A stretch of 64,000 nucleotides of DNA from Dokdonella sp. (GCA_023228465.1 JALOBC010000008.1:1-64000), one strand, 5' to 3'. Shown: positions 17,566 through 27,210, numbered from the stretch's first letter. Numbers and translations are program-made. The notes: generated by a model from the sequence alone, not told the origin.

Positions 17566-18395
17566 GCCAGGACCTCCAAGCCCAGCCCCAGGTCGCGCCA
17601 GTGGCCCTGCAAGGTCCGCGTCAGCGGGCCTACCGGCCAGCTGCGCCCATCCAGCGCGGTGACCGGCACCACGCCACGCACGCTGCTGGTCAGGAACACT
17701 TCGTCTGCAAGCATCAGGTCGCCCATCTCGATTTCACGCACCTGGCAACCCGCATGCCAGGCCAGCACCTGCGCGCGGGCCACGCCGGCCACGCCACAGC
17801 GGTCCAGCGCCGGCGTCTGCAGCACGCCCGCGCGCACCAGGAACAGGTTGGCCGCGGTGGCCGAGACCAGCCGCCCGTCCGCATCGCGCAGCAAGCCCTC
17901 GCCGATCGCCGGATCGTCCCACTCATCGCGCGCCAGCACCTGCTCCAGGCGATTGAGGTGCTTGAGGCCGGCGAGCGCCGGCTGGGCGGCGAGGCGCAGG
18001 TTGCACAAGCGTACCCGGATTCCCCGGCGCTGCCCATCGGCATCGGGCACCGGCGCCGGATGCGCAGCCACGATCCGGGTGGGCACGGTCCTTGGCGGCG
18101 GCGCGTAACCACGCGCTCCGCGGCCACGCGTGAGACAGATGCGCACCACGCTGCGCAGTTCGCCGGCCGCCACGCGTGCCGCCTCGTCGGCCAGCAGCCG
18201 CGCGTCGGGCGCCGGCAGGCCAAGGCGCGTGCAGCCTGCGGCCAGGCGCGCCATGTGGCGTTCCCACAAGGGCGCGCGACCGGCCACGAACGCAATCGTT
18301 TCGAACAGGCCATCACCATAGGCCAGGCCGCGGTCGGACGCATCCACCACGCCGGCGACCACGCCATCGACCAGCATGCGTCGTGCCTCGCTCAC
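17562..18395 (-). CDS. pabC: Aminodeoxychorismate lyase
   Basis: A 277-residue fold-type IV PLP enzyme. DRGLAYGDGLFETI near residue 21 and LKHLNRLEQVLARDE near residue 143 (the lysine binds PLP) are diagnostic for PabC; SATAANLFLV and FLTSSVRGVVPV complete the active site. It converts 4-amino-4-deoxychorismate to 4-aminobenzoate for folate synthesis. Overlaps pabB upstream and mltG downstream by four bases each, so the two folate genes are translationally coupled. Confidence 0.95.
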   Translation of the reverse strand: MSEARRMLVDGVVAGVVDASDRGLAYGDGLFETIAFVAGRAPLWERHMARLAAGCTRLGLPAPDARLLADEAARVAAGELRSVVRICLTRGRGARGYAPPPRTVPTRIVAAHPAPVPDADGQRRGIRVRLCNLRLAAQPALAGLKHLNRLEQVLARDEWDDPAIGEGLLRDADGRLVSATAANLFLVRAGVLQTPALDRCGVAGVARAQVLAWHAGCQVREIEMGDLMLADEVFLTSSVRGVVPVTALDGRSWPVGPLTRTLQGHWRDLGLGLEVLA

Positions 18396-19822
18396 GATTC
18401 CAGCCCCAGCGCCCGCAGCAGGCCACGCGCCTTGGCACGCGTCTCGGCGAGCTCCGCCGCGGCCAGCGAGTCGGCGACGATGCCCGCCCCGGCGCGGAAG
18501 TGGATGCGCTCGCCTTCGCTGACCAAAGTGCGGATCAGGATGTTGAGATCCATGTCGCCCGAGCGATCCAGATAGCCCAGCGCGCCGGTGTAGGCCCCGC
18601 GCGGCACGCCCTCCAGTTCGGCAATGATTTCCATGCAGCGCACCTTCGGGCAGCCGGTGATGGTGCCTCCCGGGAACAGCGCCGCAATCACCTGGCCCGG
18701 CGTGATTTCATCGCGCAGCGTGCCGGCGATGTTGGAGACGATATGGTGCACATGGGCATGGCTCTCGGTGACCATGAATTCGTCCACGCACACGCTCCCC
18801 GGCACGCAGGCCCGGCCAAGGTCGTTGCGCTCGAGGTCGATCAGCATGACGTGCTCGGCACGTTCCTTGGGCGAGGCGGTGAGCTCGCGCAGGCTGGCGG
18901 CGTCCTCGCCGGCGATGCGCGGCCGGGTTCCGGCAATCGGCCGGGTCTGCACGCGACGTCCGCGCACTTCGACCAGCCGCTCGGGCGAGGAGCTGGCGAT
19001 CGCCCAGCCGGGCTGCTGCAGGAGCCCCGCGAAGGGCGCCGGATTGGCGTTGCGCAGGGCCACCAGGAGTGCCGCCGGGACGGGTGGCCCGGCGCAGGCG
19101 ACGCGCCACTCGCGCGACAGGTTCACCTGGAACACGTCACCTGCGCGCAGGTGGCCGTGCACGCGCGCGACGCCATCCAGAAAGGCGCCGGGCGGGTCCT
19201 CGTCGATGGCGGTCACGCCAGGCAGGGCGGATATCGACTCCGGCGTGGCGGCAAGATCCGCCTCGATCTGGTCCAGCAGCTGCGCGTGCGCGCGTTCGGC
19301 CACGAGCGCCGTCACCCCGCGCGCGCGGTCGGTGACGACTGCCGCCGGACAACGCAGGGCCAGCGCCGTGGGCAGCCCGCGCGCACGCGGCTGCGGCAGG
19401 CTCAGCCGCGGTTCGATCTGGGCCGCCAACTCATAGCCCAGGTACAGCAGCCAGCCACCGCGGAATGGCAGCTCGCCGGTTGCATCGCCTGGCAGCCGGA
19501 TCGCCTGCCAGGCGGCGTCCAGCGCGGCCAGAAAGTCCGTGTCGATCACACGTCCCTGCCCATCGTGCAAGGCTCCATGTTCGAGGCGGATCGCGTGCTG
19601 CGGAAACGCGAACAGCACATCGAAACGCGCGCGCGCATTGCCCTGTGCGGCACTTTCCAGCAGGCCGGGGTAGCGCCGCGGATGCGCCGCTGCAAGCGCC
19701 GCAAGATCATGGCAGCCCGGCCGCTCGCGCAGGACGTGCGTCACGCGGCGCGCGCCGCCTGGCACGCGCGGCAGGGAGTAATCATCATCGAGCAAGGTGA
19801 AGACGGCGGTAGCGGCAGGCAA
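18392..19822 (-). CDS. pabB: Aminodeoxychorismate synthase component I
   Basis: A 476-residue chorismate-utilising enzyme, first gene of a six-gene operon. Motifs: FQVNLSREW, SSSPERLVEVRGRRVQTRPIAGTRPR, DLERNDLGRAC and GGTITGCPKVRCMEI. It aminates chorismate with ammonia from a PabA/TrpG-type subunit, which is not in the window. The PIxGT motif has alanine where Escherichia coli PabB has its intermediate-forming lysine (K274), as in anthranilate synthase; the adjacent pabC nevertheless argues for the folate role. The only usable start is TTG at 19822, with a weak ribosome site. Confidence 0.9.
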   Translation of the reverse strand: MPAATAVFTLLDDDYSLPRVPGGARRVTHVLRERPGCHDLAALAAAHPRRYPGLLESAAQGNARARFDVLFAFPQHAIRLEHGALHDGQGRVIDTDFLAALDAAWQAIRLPGDATGELPFRGGWLLYLGYELAAQIEPRLSLPQPRARGLPTALALRCPAAVVTDRARGVTALVAERAHAQLLDQIEADLAATPESISALPGVTAIDEDPPGAFLDGVARVHGHLRAGDVFQVNLSREWRVACAGPPVPAALLVALRNANPAPFAGLLQQPGWAIASSSPERLVEVRGRRVQTRPIAGTRPRIAGEDAASLRELTASPKERAEHVMLIDLERNDLGRACVPGSVCVDEFMVTESHAHVHHIVSNIAGTLRDEITPGQVIAALFPGGTITGCPKVRCMEIIAELEGVPRGAYTGALGYLDRSGDMDLNILIRTLVSEGERIHFRAGAGIVADSLAAAELAETRAKARGLLRALGLES

Positions 19823-20004
19823 GTCTAACCGCTGCCACGCACATCCACGGGCGCGTGGGCGCAGGCGGCGGGTGCCTGGCGGCGCGCAAGCTGCGCCAGG
19901 GCGTCCTCGTTGCCGGAGCGATCGGCGGCGCCGACGCCGGCGAAGCGACGCGCTCGGACCAGGCGCGCAGCGGCGTCAAGCGGGCACTGGGCCCCGACGC
20001 AGGG

Positions 20005-21243
20005 TCAGATCCTGCGGAACACCAGCGTGCCGTTGGTACCGCCGAAGCCGAACGAGTTGGACAGCACCACATCGAGCTTCGCTTCACGGGCGACATGCGG
20101 CACGAAATCGAGATCGCAGCCTTCGCCGGCCTCATCGAGATTGATGGTGGGCGGCACCACGCCATCGCGCAGGGCGAGGATGGAAAAGATCGCCTCCACG
20201 CCGCCGGCGGCACCGAGCAGGTGGCCGGTCATGGACTTGGTCGAGCTCACCATCAGCGCGTCCGCATGCGGTCCGAACACGCCGCGAATGCCCTGCACTT
20301 CGGCGGCGTCGCCGGCCTGGGTGGATGTGCCGTGGGCATTGATGTACTGCACGTCGGTGAAGTCGATCCCGGCATCGCGCATCGCCGCCAGCATGCAGCG
20401 CCCGCCGCCCTCGCCGCTCTCGCTGGGCGCGGTCATGTGGTAGGCGTCGCCGCTCATGCCGAAGCCGACCAGCTCGCAGTAGATGCGCGCGCCGCGCTTC
20501 CTGGCATGTTCATAGTCCTCGATCACCAGCACGCCGGCACCGTCGGACAGCACGAAGCCGTCGCGGTCCTTGTCCCATGGGCGACTGGCGCGTTCGGGCT
20601 CGTCGTTGCGCGTGGACAGCGCGCGCGCCGAGCAGAAGCCGCCCATGGCGGTGCCCACGGTGGCGTACTCGGCGCCACCGGCGACCATCACGTCGGCGTC
20701 GCCATACTGGATCATGCGCATGGCCAGGCCGATGTTGTGCGTACCGGTGGTGCAGGCGGTGACGCAGGCGATGTTCGGACCCTTGAGGCCGAGCATGATC
20801 GACAGGTTGCCCGCGGCCATGTTGATGATGGAACTGGGCACGAAGAAGGGCGAGATCTTGCGCTGGCCCTGCTCGTGGTAGGTGATCGAGGTCTTCTCGA
20901 TGGTGGCGATGCCGCCGATGCCGGCGCCGACGGCCACGCCGATGCGTTCCTCGTCGTGCTCGTGCGGATGCAGCCCGGCATCGGCCAATGCCTGCACCGA
21001 GGCGGCGATGCCGTAGTGGATGAAGGGATCCATCTTCTTCACGTCCTTCGCCGCGACGTACTGTGCCGGGTCGAAGTCGCGAATCTCGCCGGCAATGCGG
21101 GTCGGGAAGGTGGACGCATCGAAATGCGTGACCGGGCCGATGCCGCTCCGGCCGGCGGTGATGTTGGTCCAGGCCGTGGCTACATCGTTGCCCACGGGGC
21201 TGACGATGCCGAGGCCGGTGACGACGACGCGACGCTTGGACAT
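20005..21243 (-). CDS. fabF: 3-oxoacyl-[acyl-carrier-protein] synthase II
   Basis: A 412-residue condensing enzyme. It starts [18 protein letters not shown]; the active-site cysteine is in [13 protein letters not shown] near residue 163, and the two catalytic histidines in [11 protein letters not shown] and [12 protein letters not shown]. It elongates acyl-ACP in type II fatty-acid synthesis and adjusts membrane fluidity. ATG 21243 was chosen over the frame's earlier ATG 21276 because the family N-terminus begins there. It is separated from acpP by 276 bases containing an intrinsic terminator, so it probably has its own promoter. Confidence 0.96.
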   Translation of the reverse strand: MSKRRVVVTGLGIVSPVGNDVATAWTNITAGRSGIGPVTHFDASTFPTRIAGEIRDFDPAQYVAAKDVKKMDPFIHYGIAASVQALADAGLHPHEHDEERIGVAVGAGIGGIATIEKTSITYHEQGQRKISPFFVPSSIINMAAGNLSIMLGLKGPNIACVTACTTGTHNIGLAMRMIQYGDADVMVAGGAEYATVGTAMGGFCSARALSTRNDEPERASRPWDKDRDGFVLSDGAGVLVIEDYEHARKRGARIYCELVGFGMSGDAYHMTAPSESGEGGGRCMLAAMRDAGIDFTDVQYINAHGTSTQAGDAAEVQGIRGVFGPHADALMVSSTKSMTGHLLGAAGGVEAIFSILALRDGVVPPTINLDEAGEGCDLDFVPHVAREAKLDVVLSNSFGFGGTNGTLVFRRI

Positions 21244-21463
21244 GGGAACGCTTCCGGATTCGGGCGATCGATGCATGATCGCATCATTCTTGACAGAGCC
21301 GCCATGGACGGCCGCCTCGCAGCCGCACGAGCGCGGATGCCTGCGAGCGGGGCTGCCACCGGGGCCAGGCAGCGCTCATGGAGGGTCGCTCCGGCACCTC
21401 GGGAGCGCGGCTGCCTGCGGGCGGGCGCGCCCCTGCCCGGTGAAGGCGGTGTCCCGGCCCGCC

Positions 21464-21494
21464 ACAAAACAAAGCTGCGCCTGGCGGGCGCAGC
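21464..21494 (-). terminator. Rho-independent terminator after acpP
   Basis: Reading the minus strand, the 8-base stem GCTGCGCC pairs with GGCGCAGC across a 5-base loop and is followed by TTTGTTTTGT. It lies 26 bases after the acpP stop codon and would end the fabH-D-G-acpP transcript before fabF. Confidence 0.75.
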
Positions 21495-21519
21495 TCGGAG
21501 TGGAACAAAGCAGCCGGAA

Positions 21520-21759
21520 TCAGGCCTTGACGTGGGCCTTGACGTAGTCCACGGCCTGCTGGACGGTGGTGATCTTCTCGGCTTCCTCGTCCGGAATCTC
21601 GCACTCGAACTCCTCCTCGAGCGCCATCACCAGCTCCACGGTATCCAGCGAGTCGGCGCCCAGGTCATCCACGAACGAAGCATTCGGCGTGACTTCATCC
21701 TCCTTCACGCCCAGTTGTTCGACGACGATCTTCTTGACGCGTTCTTCGATAGTGCTCAT
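21520..21759 (-). CDS. acpP: Acyl carrier protein
   Basis: A 79-residue, very acidic protein. The phosphopantetheine attachment serine lies in [20 protein letters not shown] (the DSL motif at about residues 36-38). It carries growing acyl chains for fatty acid, lipid A and lipoate synthesis. ATG 21759 has a good GAGGAA ribosome site. It follows fabG by 175 bases and is followed by an intrinsic terminator, consistent with a highly expressed, partly independent unit. Confidence 0.98.
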   Translation of the reverse strand: MSTIEERVKKIVVEQLGVKEDEVTPNASFVDDLGADSLDTVELVMALEEEFECEIPDEEAEKITTVQQAVDYVKAHVKA

Positions 21760-21934
21760 GTGGTTGTATTCCTCGCGACGAAACTTGCATGGCGGGCGGC
21801 ACGGATCGGCTGGCCCGGAAAAAGACGGCGCATTGTAATTGAAGCACGTTCCCGGAGCGAGCATGGCCGCTGCTGCCTGGAACGGGCCCGCCGGCCGCGC
21901 CACGCGCCGGTCCGAGCCAGGGTCGGGGTGATGC

Positions 21935-22681
21935 CTAGGGCATGTACATGCCACCATTGACGTGCAGGGTCTCGCCGGTGATATAGCCCGCATCCGGCGA
22001 AGCCAGGAAGGCCACGGCGCGGGCGATGTCCGCGACTTCGCCCAGGCGTCCGAGGGCGATCTGGCCCACCAGGGCGCCACGCTGCTCGTCGGAAAGGGCA
22101 CGCGTCATGTCGGTGTCGATGAAACCCGGCGCGACCACGTTGACGGTGATGCCACGCGAACCGATCTCGCGCGCCAGCGACTTGGAAAAGGCGATGATGC
22201 CGGCCTTGGCCGCGGCGTAGTTGGTCTGGCCCGGATTGCCGGTGACGCCGACCACCGAGGCGATCGACACGATGCGGCCGCGGCGCGCCTTCATCATGCC
22301 GCGCAGCACCGCCTTGGAGGCACGATAGACCGAGCTCAGGTTGGTGTCGAGGATGAGCTGCCAATCCTCGTCCTTCATGCGCATGAGCAGCTGGTCGCGT
22401 GTGATGCCGGCATTGTTGACCAGCACGGAGAGGGCGCCGGCTTCCTGGCCGATGGCCTCGACCAGGGCCTCGATGGCCGCGCCGTCGGTGACGTCGAGCA
22501 CCCTGCCCGATCCGCCCTGCGGCGCCAGGCGCGCGTCGATGGCCGCGGCGCCGGCGGCCGTGGTCGCCGTGCCGAAGACCCTGGCACCGCGCGCGGCCAG
22601 CTCATCGGCGATCGCGGCACCGATGCCGCGGCTCGCGCCGGTGACCAGCGCGATCTCTCCATCCAGTGGCTTGCCCATCAT
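21935..22681 (-). CDS. fabG: 3-oxoacyl-[acyl-carrier-protein] reductase
   Basis: A 248-residue short-chain dehydrogenase. NADPH motif TGASRGIG near residue 15, NNAG near 88, and the Ser-Tyr-Lys triad in [11 protein letters not shown] and NYAAAKAG. The C-terminus ([15 protein letters not shown]) is typical of FabG. It reduces 3-oxoacyl-ACP. The gene begins with two consecutive ATG codons (22681 and 22678); the ribosome site is weak. Lies between fabD and acpP in the standard order. Confidence 0.96.
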   Translation of the reverse strand: MMGKPLDGEIALVTGASRGIGAAIADELAARGARVFGTATTAAGAAAIDARLAPQGGSGRVLDVTDGAAIEALVEAIGQEAGALSVLVNNAGITRDQLLMRMKDEDWQLILDTNLSSVYRASKAVLRGMMKARRGRIVSIASVVGVTGNPGQTNYAAAKAGIIAFSKSLAREIGSRGITVNVVAPGFIDTDMTRALSDEQRGALVGQIALGRLGEVADIARAVAFLASPDAGYITGETLHVNGGMYMP

Positions 22682-22746
22682 TGCATGCTGTCGTTCAGTC
22701 AAGCGATAAACCTTACACGAAATCCTTCCGCCACGGCGGCAGCGCC

Positions 22747-23718
22747 TCAGGCGCGCCAGGCCGCCAGCGCCGCGTCGAAGTCCTCGGGCGTGCCGAGGGC
22801 GCGGGCATCGAGCGCCTTGTCGATGCGCCGCGTGAGCCCGCTCAGGACCTTGCCCGGACCACACTCGGCGATGCGTGAAATGCCCACGTCGGAGAGTGCC
22901 GCGATGCACGCGCTCCAGCGTACCGGCAGGTAGAGCTGGCGCACCAGTGCTTCGCGCACCGCCGCGACCCCGCCATGCACCTTCGCGTCCACGTTCTGCA
23001 CCACGGGAATGGCCGGCTCACGCCAGGCAATCTCATCCATCGCCACCGCCAGCCGCTCTGCTGCTGCGTGCATCAGCGGCGTGTGCGAAGGCACGCTGAC
23101 CGCAAGCTTCACCGCCTTGCGCACACCGCGTGCGGCCAGTTCCGCCAGCGCCGCATCCAGCGCCCCGGCATGGCCTCCGATGACGATCTGGCCGGGCGAG
23201 TTGTAATTGGCTGCCACCACCACCTCCGCCGCGGAAACGGCGCGACAGACCTCCTCGACCACGTGATCCTCGGCGCCGAGCACGGCCGCCATGGCGCCCG
23301 CGCCCTCGGGTACCGCCTCCTGCATGAACTGGCCGCGCAGGCGCACCAGGCGCGCGCCGTCATGCAGGCTCAGGGCGCCGGCGGCGACCAGCGCGGCATA
23401 TTCGCCCAGACTGTGGCCTGCGAGCCGCGCGGGCGCAGGGCCCCCTGCGGCCAGCCACGCGCGCCACACCGCCACACCGGCGGCCAGCAGGGCCGGCTGG
23501 GTGAACTCGGTACGGTTAAGTCGCTCTTCGGGGCCGTCTTGCGCCAGCGTCCACAGGTCCACGCCCGCCCCCGCGGAAGCCTCGTCGAACGCAGCGCGCA
23601 CGCTTGCATGGCATCCGGCCAGCCCGCCCAGCATGCCGAGCGACTGCGAACCCTGGCCGGGGAAGACGAAGCCCAGGTTCGCCAGGGCGGATCCGGTATT
23701 GGCAACAGCATCACTCAC
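22747..23718 (-). CDS. fabD: Malonyl-CoA-[acyl-carrier-protein] transacylase
   Basis: A 323-residue acyltransferase. FVFPGQGSQSLGML opens the domain, the nucleophilic serine is in GHSLGEYAALVAAG near residue 100, and the histidine in VPSHTPLMH near residue 210. FabD loads malonate on ACP to feed elongation. ATG 23718, family length normal. Directly follows fabH with 73 bases between. Confidence 0.96.
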   Translation of the reverse strand: MSDAVANTGSALANLGFVFPGQGSQSLGMLGGLAGCHASVRAAFDEASAGAGVDLWTLAQDGPEERLNRTEFTQPALLAAGVAVWRAWLAAGGPAPARLAGHSLGEYAALVAAGALSLHDGARLVRLRGQFMQEAVPEGAGAMAAVLGAEDHVVEEVCRAVSAAEVVVAANYNSPGQIVIGGHAGALDAALAELAARGVRKAVKLAVSVPSHTPLMHAAAERLAVAMDEIAWREPAIPVVQNVDAKVHGGVAAVREALVRQLYLPVRWSACIAALSDVGISRIAECGPGKVLSGLTRRIDKALDARALGTPEDFDAALAAWRA

Positions 23719-23791
23719 GGTAGCGGCCTCCCATGCACACGGCCGGGGACCACGTCACCCGGCCTTTTCGAATCCCCACCCGCGCTCGCCG

Positions 23792-24763
23792 TCAGTAGCG
23801 CAACAGCGCCGAGGCCCAGGTGAAGCCGCCGCCGAAGGCTTCCAGCAGCAGGGTCTGGCCGCGCTGCACCTTGCCCGAGCGGATGGCCTCGTCCAATGCC
23901 AGCGGCACCGAGCCGGAGGAGGTGTTGCCATGCCGATCGACGGTCACGATGACGCGGTCCATCGACAGCTTCAGGCGCCTGGCAGTGGCTTCGATGATGC
24001 GCAGGTTGGCCTGGTGCGGAATCAGCCAGTCGATGTCCGATTCCTGCATGCCGGCCGCGGCGAGCGTCTCGTCGACGATGCGGTCGAGCGTCTTGACCGC
24101 GATCTTGAACACCTCGTGACCCGTCATCATCACGCGCACGCCGGCATTGGGTTCGTCCAGCCGGAAGCCGGCGGATACGCCGACCGGATTGTAGAGCAGG
24201 TGCTTGTAGGCGCCGTCCGCATGCAGGCGCGTGGTGATGATGCCCGGCTCGTCCGAGGCTTCCAGCACCACCGCACCGGCACCGTCGCCAAACAGCACGC
24301 AGGTCGAGCGGTCGCCGAAATCGAGCATGCGGGTGAGCGTTTCCGCGCCCACCACCAGCACCTTCTTCATGCTGCCGCTGCGGATGAACTGGTCGGCGAT
24401 GCCCAGGGCATACATGAAGCCCGAGCAGGCCGCGTTGACGTCGAACGCCGCGCAGCCGTTCGCGCCCAGCCGGTTCTGCAGCAGGCAGGCAGTGGACGGA
24501 AACACGATGTCCGGCGTGGTCGTGCCGAGCACGATCATGTCGAGCTCGTCACCCTCCACGTCGGCCGCTTCCATCGCGCGCATGGCGGCGTGAAAGGCCA
24601 GGTCACCGGTGGTCTCGCCCTCAGCCGCCATGTGCCGCTGACGGATGCCGGTGCGCGTGGTGATCCACTCGTCGCTGGTATCGACGAGTTTCTCCAGATC
24701 GGCGTTGGTAACGACCTTCTCGGGGAGGTAGCTGCCGGTGCCGGCAATGCGTGCGTGGATCAG
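23792..24763 (-). CDS. fabH: 3-oxoacyl-[acyl-carrier-protein] synthase III, apparent CTG start
   Basis: A 323-residue KAS III that starts fatty acid synthesis by condensing acetyl-CoA with malonyl-ACP. The active-site cysteine is in NAACSGFMYALG, the histidine in HQANLRIIEATA and the asparagine in HGNTSSGSVPLAL. The first 44 residues (IHARIAGTGSYLPEKVV..., DTSDEWITTRTGIRQRH) are strongly conserved in the family, yet no ATG, GTG or TTG lies in frame between the rpmF stop (24887) and the internal ATG at 24631. A CTG at 24763 gives the exact family N-terminus and has a strong GGGGAGA site seven bases upstream. I therefore call CTG as start; a start at 24631 would remove essential sequence. Confidence 0.88.
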   Translation of the reverse strand: MIHARIAGTGSYLPEKVVTNADLEKLVDTSDEWITTRTGIRQRHMAAEGETTGDLAFHAAMRAMEAADVEGDELDMIVLGTTTPDIVFPSTACLLQNRLGANGCAAFDVNAACSGFMYALGIADQFIRSGSMKKVLVVGAETLTRMLDFGDRSTCVLFGDGAGAVVLEASDEPGIITTRLHADGAYKHLLYNPVGVSAGFRLDEPNAGVRVMMTGHEVFKIAVKTLDRIVDETLAAAGMQESDIDWLIPHQANLRIIEATARRLKLSMDRVIVTVDRHGNTSSGSVPLALDEAIRSGKVQRGQTLLLEAFGGGFTWASALLRY

Positions 24764-24770
24764 GACCGTA

Positions 24771-24777
24771 TCTCCCC
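24771..24777 (-). promoter_or_regulatory. Ribosome binding site deciding the fabH CTG start
   Basis: GGGGAGA on the minus strand lies seven bases before the CTG codon at 24763. It is one of the strongest Shine-Dalgarno matches in this cluster and supports initiation at this non-standard codon. Confidence 0.65.
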
Positions 24778-24886
24778 GGAAAAGCCTGCGCGCGCCCGGC
24801 CGTGGGCCAGGATCGCGCTTCCTGCCGCGTGAGCAACGCGTTGCGGCAGCATGGGTCGGCAGCAGGCCAGGCGGCCCGCAGCCGGA

Positions 24887-25081
24887 TCAGTCTTCGTCGC
24901 GGACCTTGGTGCGCGATTCGATGACCTTCTTGCCACGATAGTACCCGTCCTTGGTGACATGGTGGCGTACATGCACCTCGCCCGAGGTCGGGTCGGTGGC
25001 AAGCTGCTTGGCGGTCAGCGCATCGTGCGCACGGCGCATGTCGCGGCGGGAAGGGGTGGTACGACTCTTGGCAACAGCCAT
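24887..25081 (-). CDS. rpmF: 50S ribosomal protein L32
   Basis: A 64-residue basic protein beginning [20 protein letters not shown], typical of L32, with [15 protein letters not shown] at the C-terminal side. The family's zinc-binding cysteines are absent (C-minus type). It follows yceD by 13 bases, the usual pair. In most gammaproteobacteria plsX comes next; here fabH follows after 123 bases. Confidence 0.97.
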   Translation of the reverse strand: MAVAKSRTTPSRRDMRRAHDALTAKQLATDPTSGEVHVRHHVTKDGYYRGKKVIESRTKVRDED

Positions 25082-25094
25082 GACACTCTCCAGT

Positions 25095-25604
25095 TCAATG
25101 TTTCTTCAACGCGCCGAGGACGGCGAACGGATTGTCCGCCTGCGCCTCGCCGCCGGTTCCGTCCGCGGACGGGTCATTCCACTCCAGCGGCGCCCCGGGC
25201 TTGACCGGCACCACCGGCAACGCAAGTATCAGCTCGTCCTCGATCACATCCGCGACCGAAAGCGTGCCATCCGGCGCCAGCAGCGGCTCGTAGCCTTCCG
25301 GCAGGGCCGCTTCCTCGGCCTCGTGCGCAATCACGCCGAGGCGTTCCCTGAGCTGCACCGGCCACACGAAGGTCTCCAGCGTGCGCTGGCACACCAGCGG
25401 CAAGCCCGTCTCGACATGGATATCGATGCAGGCAATGCCCAGCGAATCCTTGCCGAAGTCCACCCTGTAGCGCACCTCGCCCCGTTCATTGGCAAGGCTG
25501 CCCGCCAGCCGATGCAGGGTCGCCAGCGGCAAGGTGCCTTCGTAGCTGCGTCGCGCCTGCACCTGGCGCGCTATATCCACGCGGTCTGGCAGGGCGGTCG
25601 ACAT
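25095..25604 (-). CDS. yceD: DUF177 / YceD family protein (23S rRNA accumulation protein)
   Basis: A 169-residue acidic protein immediately upstream of rpmF. Family features include the GxxxLxxLxRL region near residue 25, the cysteine-containing [14 protein letters not shown] near residue 70, and the conserved C-terminal [15 protein letters not shown] followed by [11 protein letters not shown]. YceD is needed for normal 23S rRNA levels in several bacteria and plants. ATG 25604 chosen from family length; the frame reaches back to 25682 without a better start. Confidence 0.9.
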   Translation of the reverse strand: MSTALPDRVDIARQVQARRSYEGTLPLATLHRLAGSLANERGEVRYRVDFGKDSLGIACIDIHVETGLPLVCQRTLETFVWPVQLRERLGVIAHEAEEAALPEGYEPLLAPDGTLSVADVIEDELILALPVVPVKPGAPLEWNDPSADGTGGEAQADNPFAVLGALKKH

Positions 25605-25678
25605 GGGCGCGCGATGGTAGGTGCGCACCCCGTCCATGTCAACCGCGCGCGTTCCGCGAGGCGGGCGAAACACACCGC

Positions 25679-26866
25679 TCAATCGGTGAAATCGACCACC
25701 GTGAGGTCGAGCGGAAACGCCTTCTCGCGGGGTGTCGGCTGCGGTGCAAGCCCGGCCTTCCAGTCACCATCCAGCGCCCCCTGGTCGAACTGCTCAACGG
25801 AAAGCTGGCCGGCCACGGCGAACCGATCGATCACGTACGGCAGGCCCGACGATCCCAGCAGCGAGGGACTGTCCATCAGGTGGAAATGCAGGTGCGGCGC
25901 CGAAGTATTGCCGGTGTTGCCGAGCAGTGCCAGCACCTGCCCGCGCGCGACCCGATCACCCTTGGCCACACGCAACGAGCCCTGCTTGAGATGGGCATAG
26001 AAGCCGAACCTGCCGTGGCCCAGATCCAGCACGATGTGGTTGCCGCCGATGTTGAGAAGATTGATGGTGCCCGGATCGGGCATCCGACCCGGCACCTGGT
26101 CGTGCATGTCGTCCACCGCCTCCACCACCACGCCATCGGCCACGGCCAGCACCGGGGCGGCGTAATAGGCGTAATCCTCCATGTGCGTGCCGTCGCCGGT
26201 GTAGAAGCGCCCGTCCGCATCGAGCTGTACCCAGTCGATTGCGTAGCGCTGGCTGTAGTGGAGATCACCGTTGATCGGCAAGCCGGTGGAGCGATGGGCC
26301 CCGCCAGGTCCGCAGCAGCCGTTGACGGCCACCCAATGCCTGCCGGCCAGCGGCGGACCGAGCACGTCGATCGGCATGGCAACGCTGACCGGTGCGATCG
26401 TGTAGTCGAAGGGCGTCAGTTCGCCCCTGGCCGCGCCAAGCAGGCGCAATCGATGCTGCAGCTTCGTCGGCGCCGCCGCCGCCGGCAAGGCGAGATCGAC
26501 CAGCAGTACGCGCGTGCCGGCCGCCTCGATCGCCAGGTCCTTCACCGGCAGGCGCGCGGGATGGCGCAGGTGGTCCTGCAGGGCGGCACCCGCGAAGCTC
26601 GCCAGCGGCGGCGCCCCATCCTGCCCGAGCACGTCGATGCGCTCCAGGGTGGCCGGCTTCTGACCCGCGTTGGTCAGCATCAGCTCGTAAACCAGGTGCA
26701 GCCTGCCGTCGGTTCCGCGCACCGGCTGCGTGGTTGGCGTCAGCGGCCGCGCCAGGACCGGCGTGATGGCGTCGGCGGCGAGCACCGGCCCCGCCCCCAC
26801 CGCCAGCGTGCCCAGAATCATTCCGAACGAAAACCGCTGCAGCGCCTGCTTCCAGCGTCCAGTCAT
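25679..26866 (-). CDS. Exported M23 (LytM-type) metallopeptidase
   Basis: A 395-residue exported protein: signal peptide ending near residue 30 (GPVLAADA), an Ig-like N-terminal domain, and an M23 domain from about residue 210. Zinc-binding signatures are HYSQRYAIDW and HLHFHLMD near residue 325, with GNHIVLDLGHGRFGFYAHLKQGS between. LytM-type domains cut peptidoglycan cross-bridges in the periplasm or act as activators. A full zinc set (His, Asp, His) appears present. The spacing of the first motif, H-x7-D, is longer than the usual HxxxD. It sits 74 bases upstream of yceD on the same strand. Confidence 0.85.
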   Translation of the reverse strand: MTGRWKQALQRFSFGMILGTLAVGAGPVLAADAITPVLARPLTPTTQPVRGTDGRLHLVYELMLTNAGQKPATLERIDVLGQDGAPPLASFAGAALQDHLRHPARLPVKDLAIEAAGTRVLLVDLALPAAAAPTKLQHRLRLLGAARGELTPFDYTIAPVSVAMPIDVLGPPLAGRHWVAVNGCCGPGGAHRSTGLPINGDLHYSQRYAIDWVQLDADGRFYTGDGTHMEDYAYYAAPVLAVADGVVVEAVDDMHDQVPGRMPDPGTINLLNIGGNHIVLDLGHGRFGFYAHLKQGSLRVAKGDRVARGQVLALLGNTGNTSAPHLHFHLMDSPSLLGSSGLPYVIDRFAVAGQLSVEQFDQGALDGDWKAGLAPQPTPREKAFPLDLTVVDFTD

Positions 26867-27210
26867 CTCGATCCCCAGGGCGGCCCCGAAACTCCAACCC
26901 TACTCCGCGGCGCGTGCGCGTCGCAAGGCGGCCGGCAAGTGCGCCGGGCGCGTTTGGAATGGCTGACCGCTGCGGACGCAGCCGCCCGCACAAGGTCGTT
27001 GCCGGGCACGGGAAACCGTCGCGCGGCCAGCACCGGCTGGCCAGGGCGGCGGCAGGACGCGGCATGTTCGCGCCTGCCGCTCGCGTGAACCAGCGCACAT
27101 TGCGCGCCCTGCCACCGCCGGCGGTTTGCCGAATGCGGCCGGCACCCGCAGACTAGGGCCTGGTTCACTGACCTGGTTGCCCGCCAGGGGTTCGTTGCCA
27201 CAGGGGAATC
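26867..27210. other. Intergenic region between divergent genes, nothing recognised
   Basis: About 340 GC-rich bases separate the M23 peptidase (minus) from the coiled-coil gene (plus). Both promoters should be here, but no good -35/-10 pair, palindrome or RNA structure stood out. Confidence 0.5.

Noticed and set aside
21244..21463. An additional gene between acpP and fabF
   Set aside because: Only short frames with atypical composition; the stretch contains a terminator and presumably the fabF promoter.
23792..24631. fabH starting at the internal ATG 24631
   Set aside because: This would remove 44 residues that match FabH N-termini, including the TGSYLP and DEWI regions.
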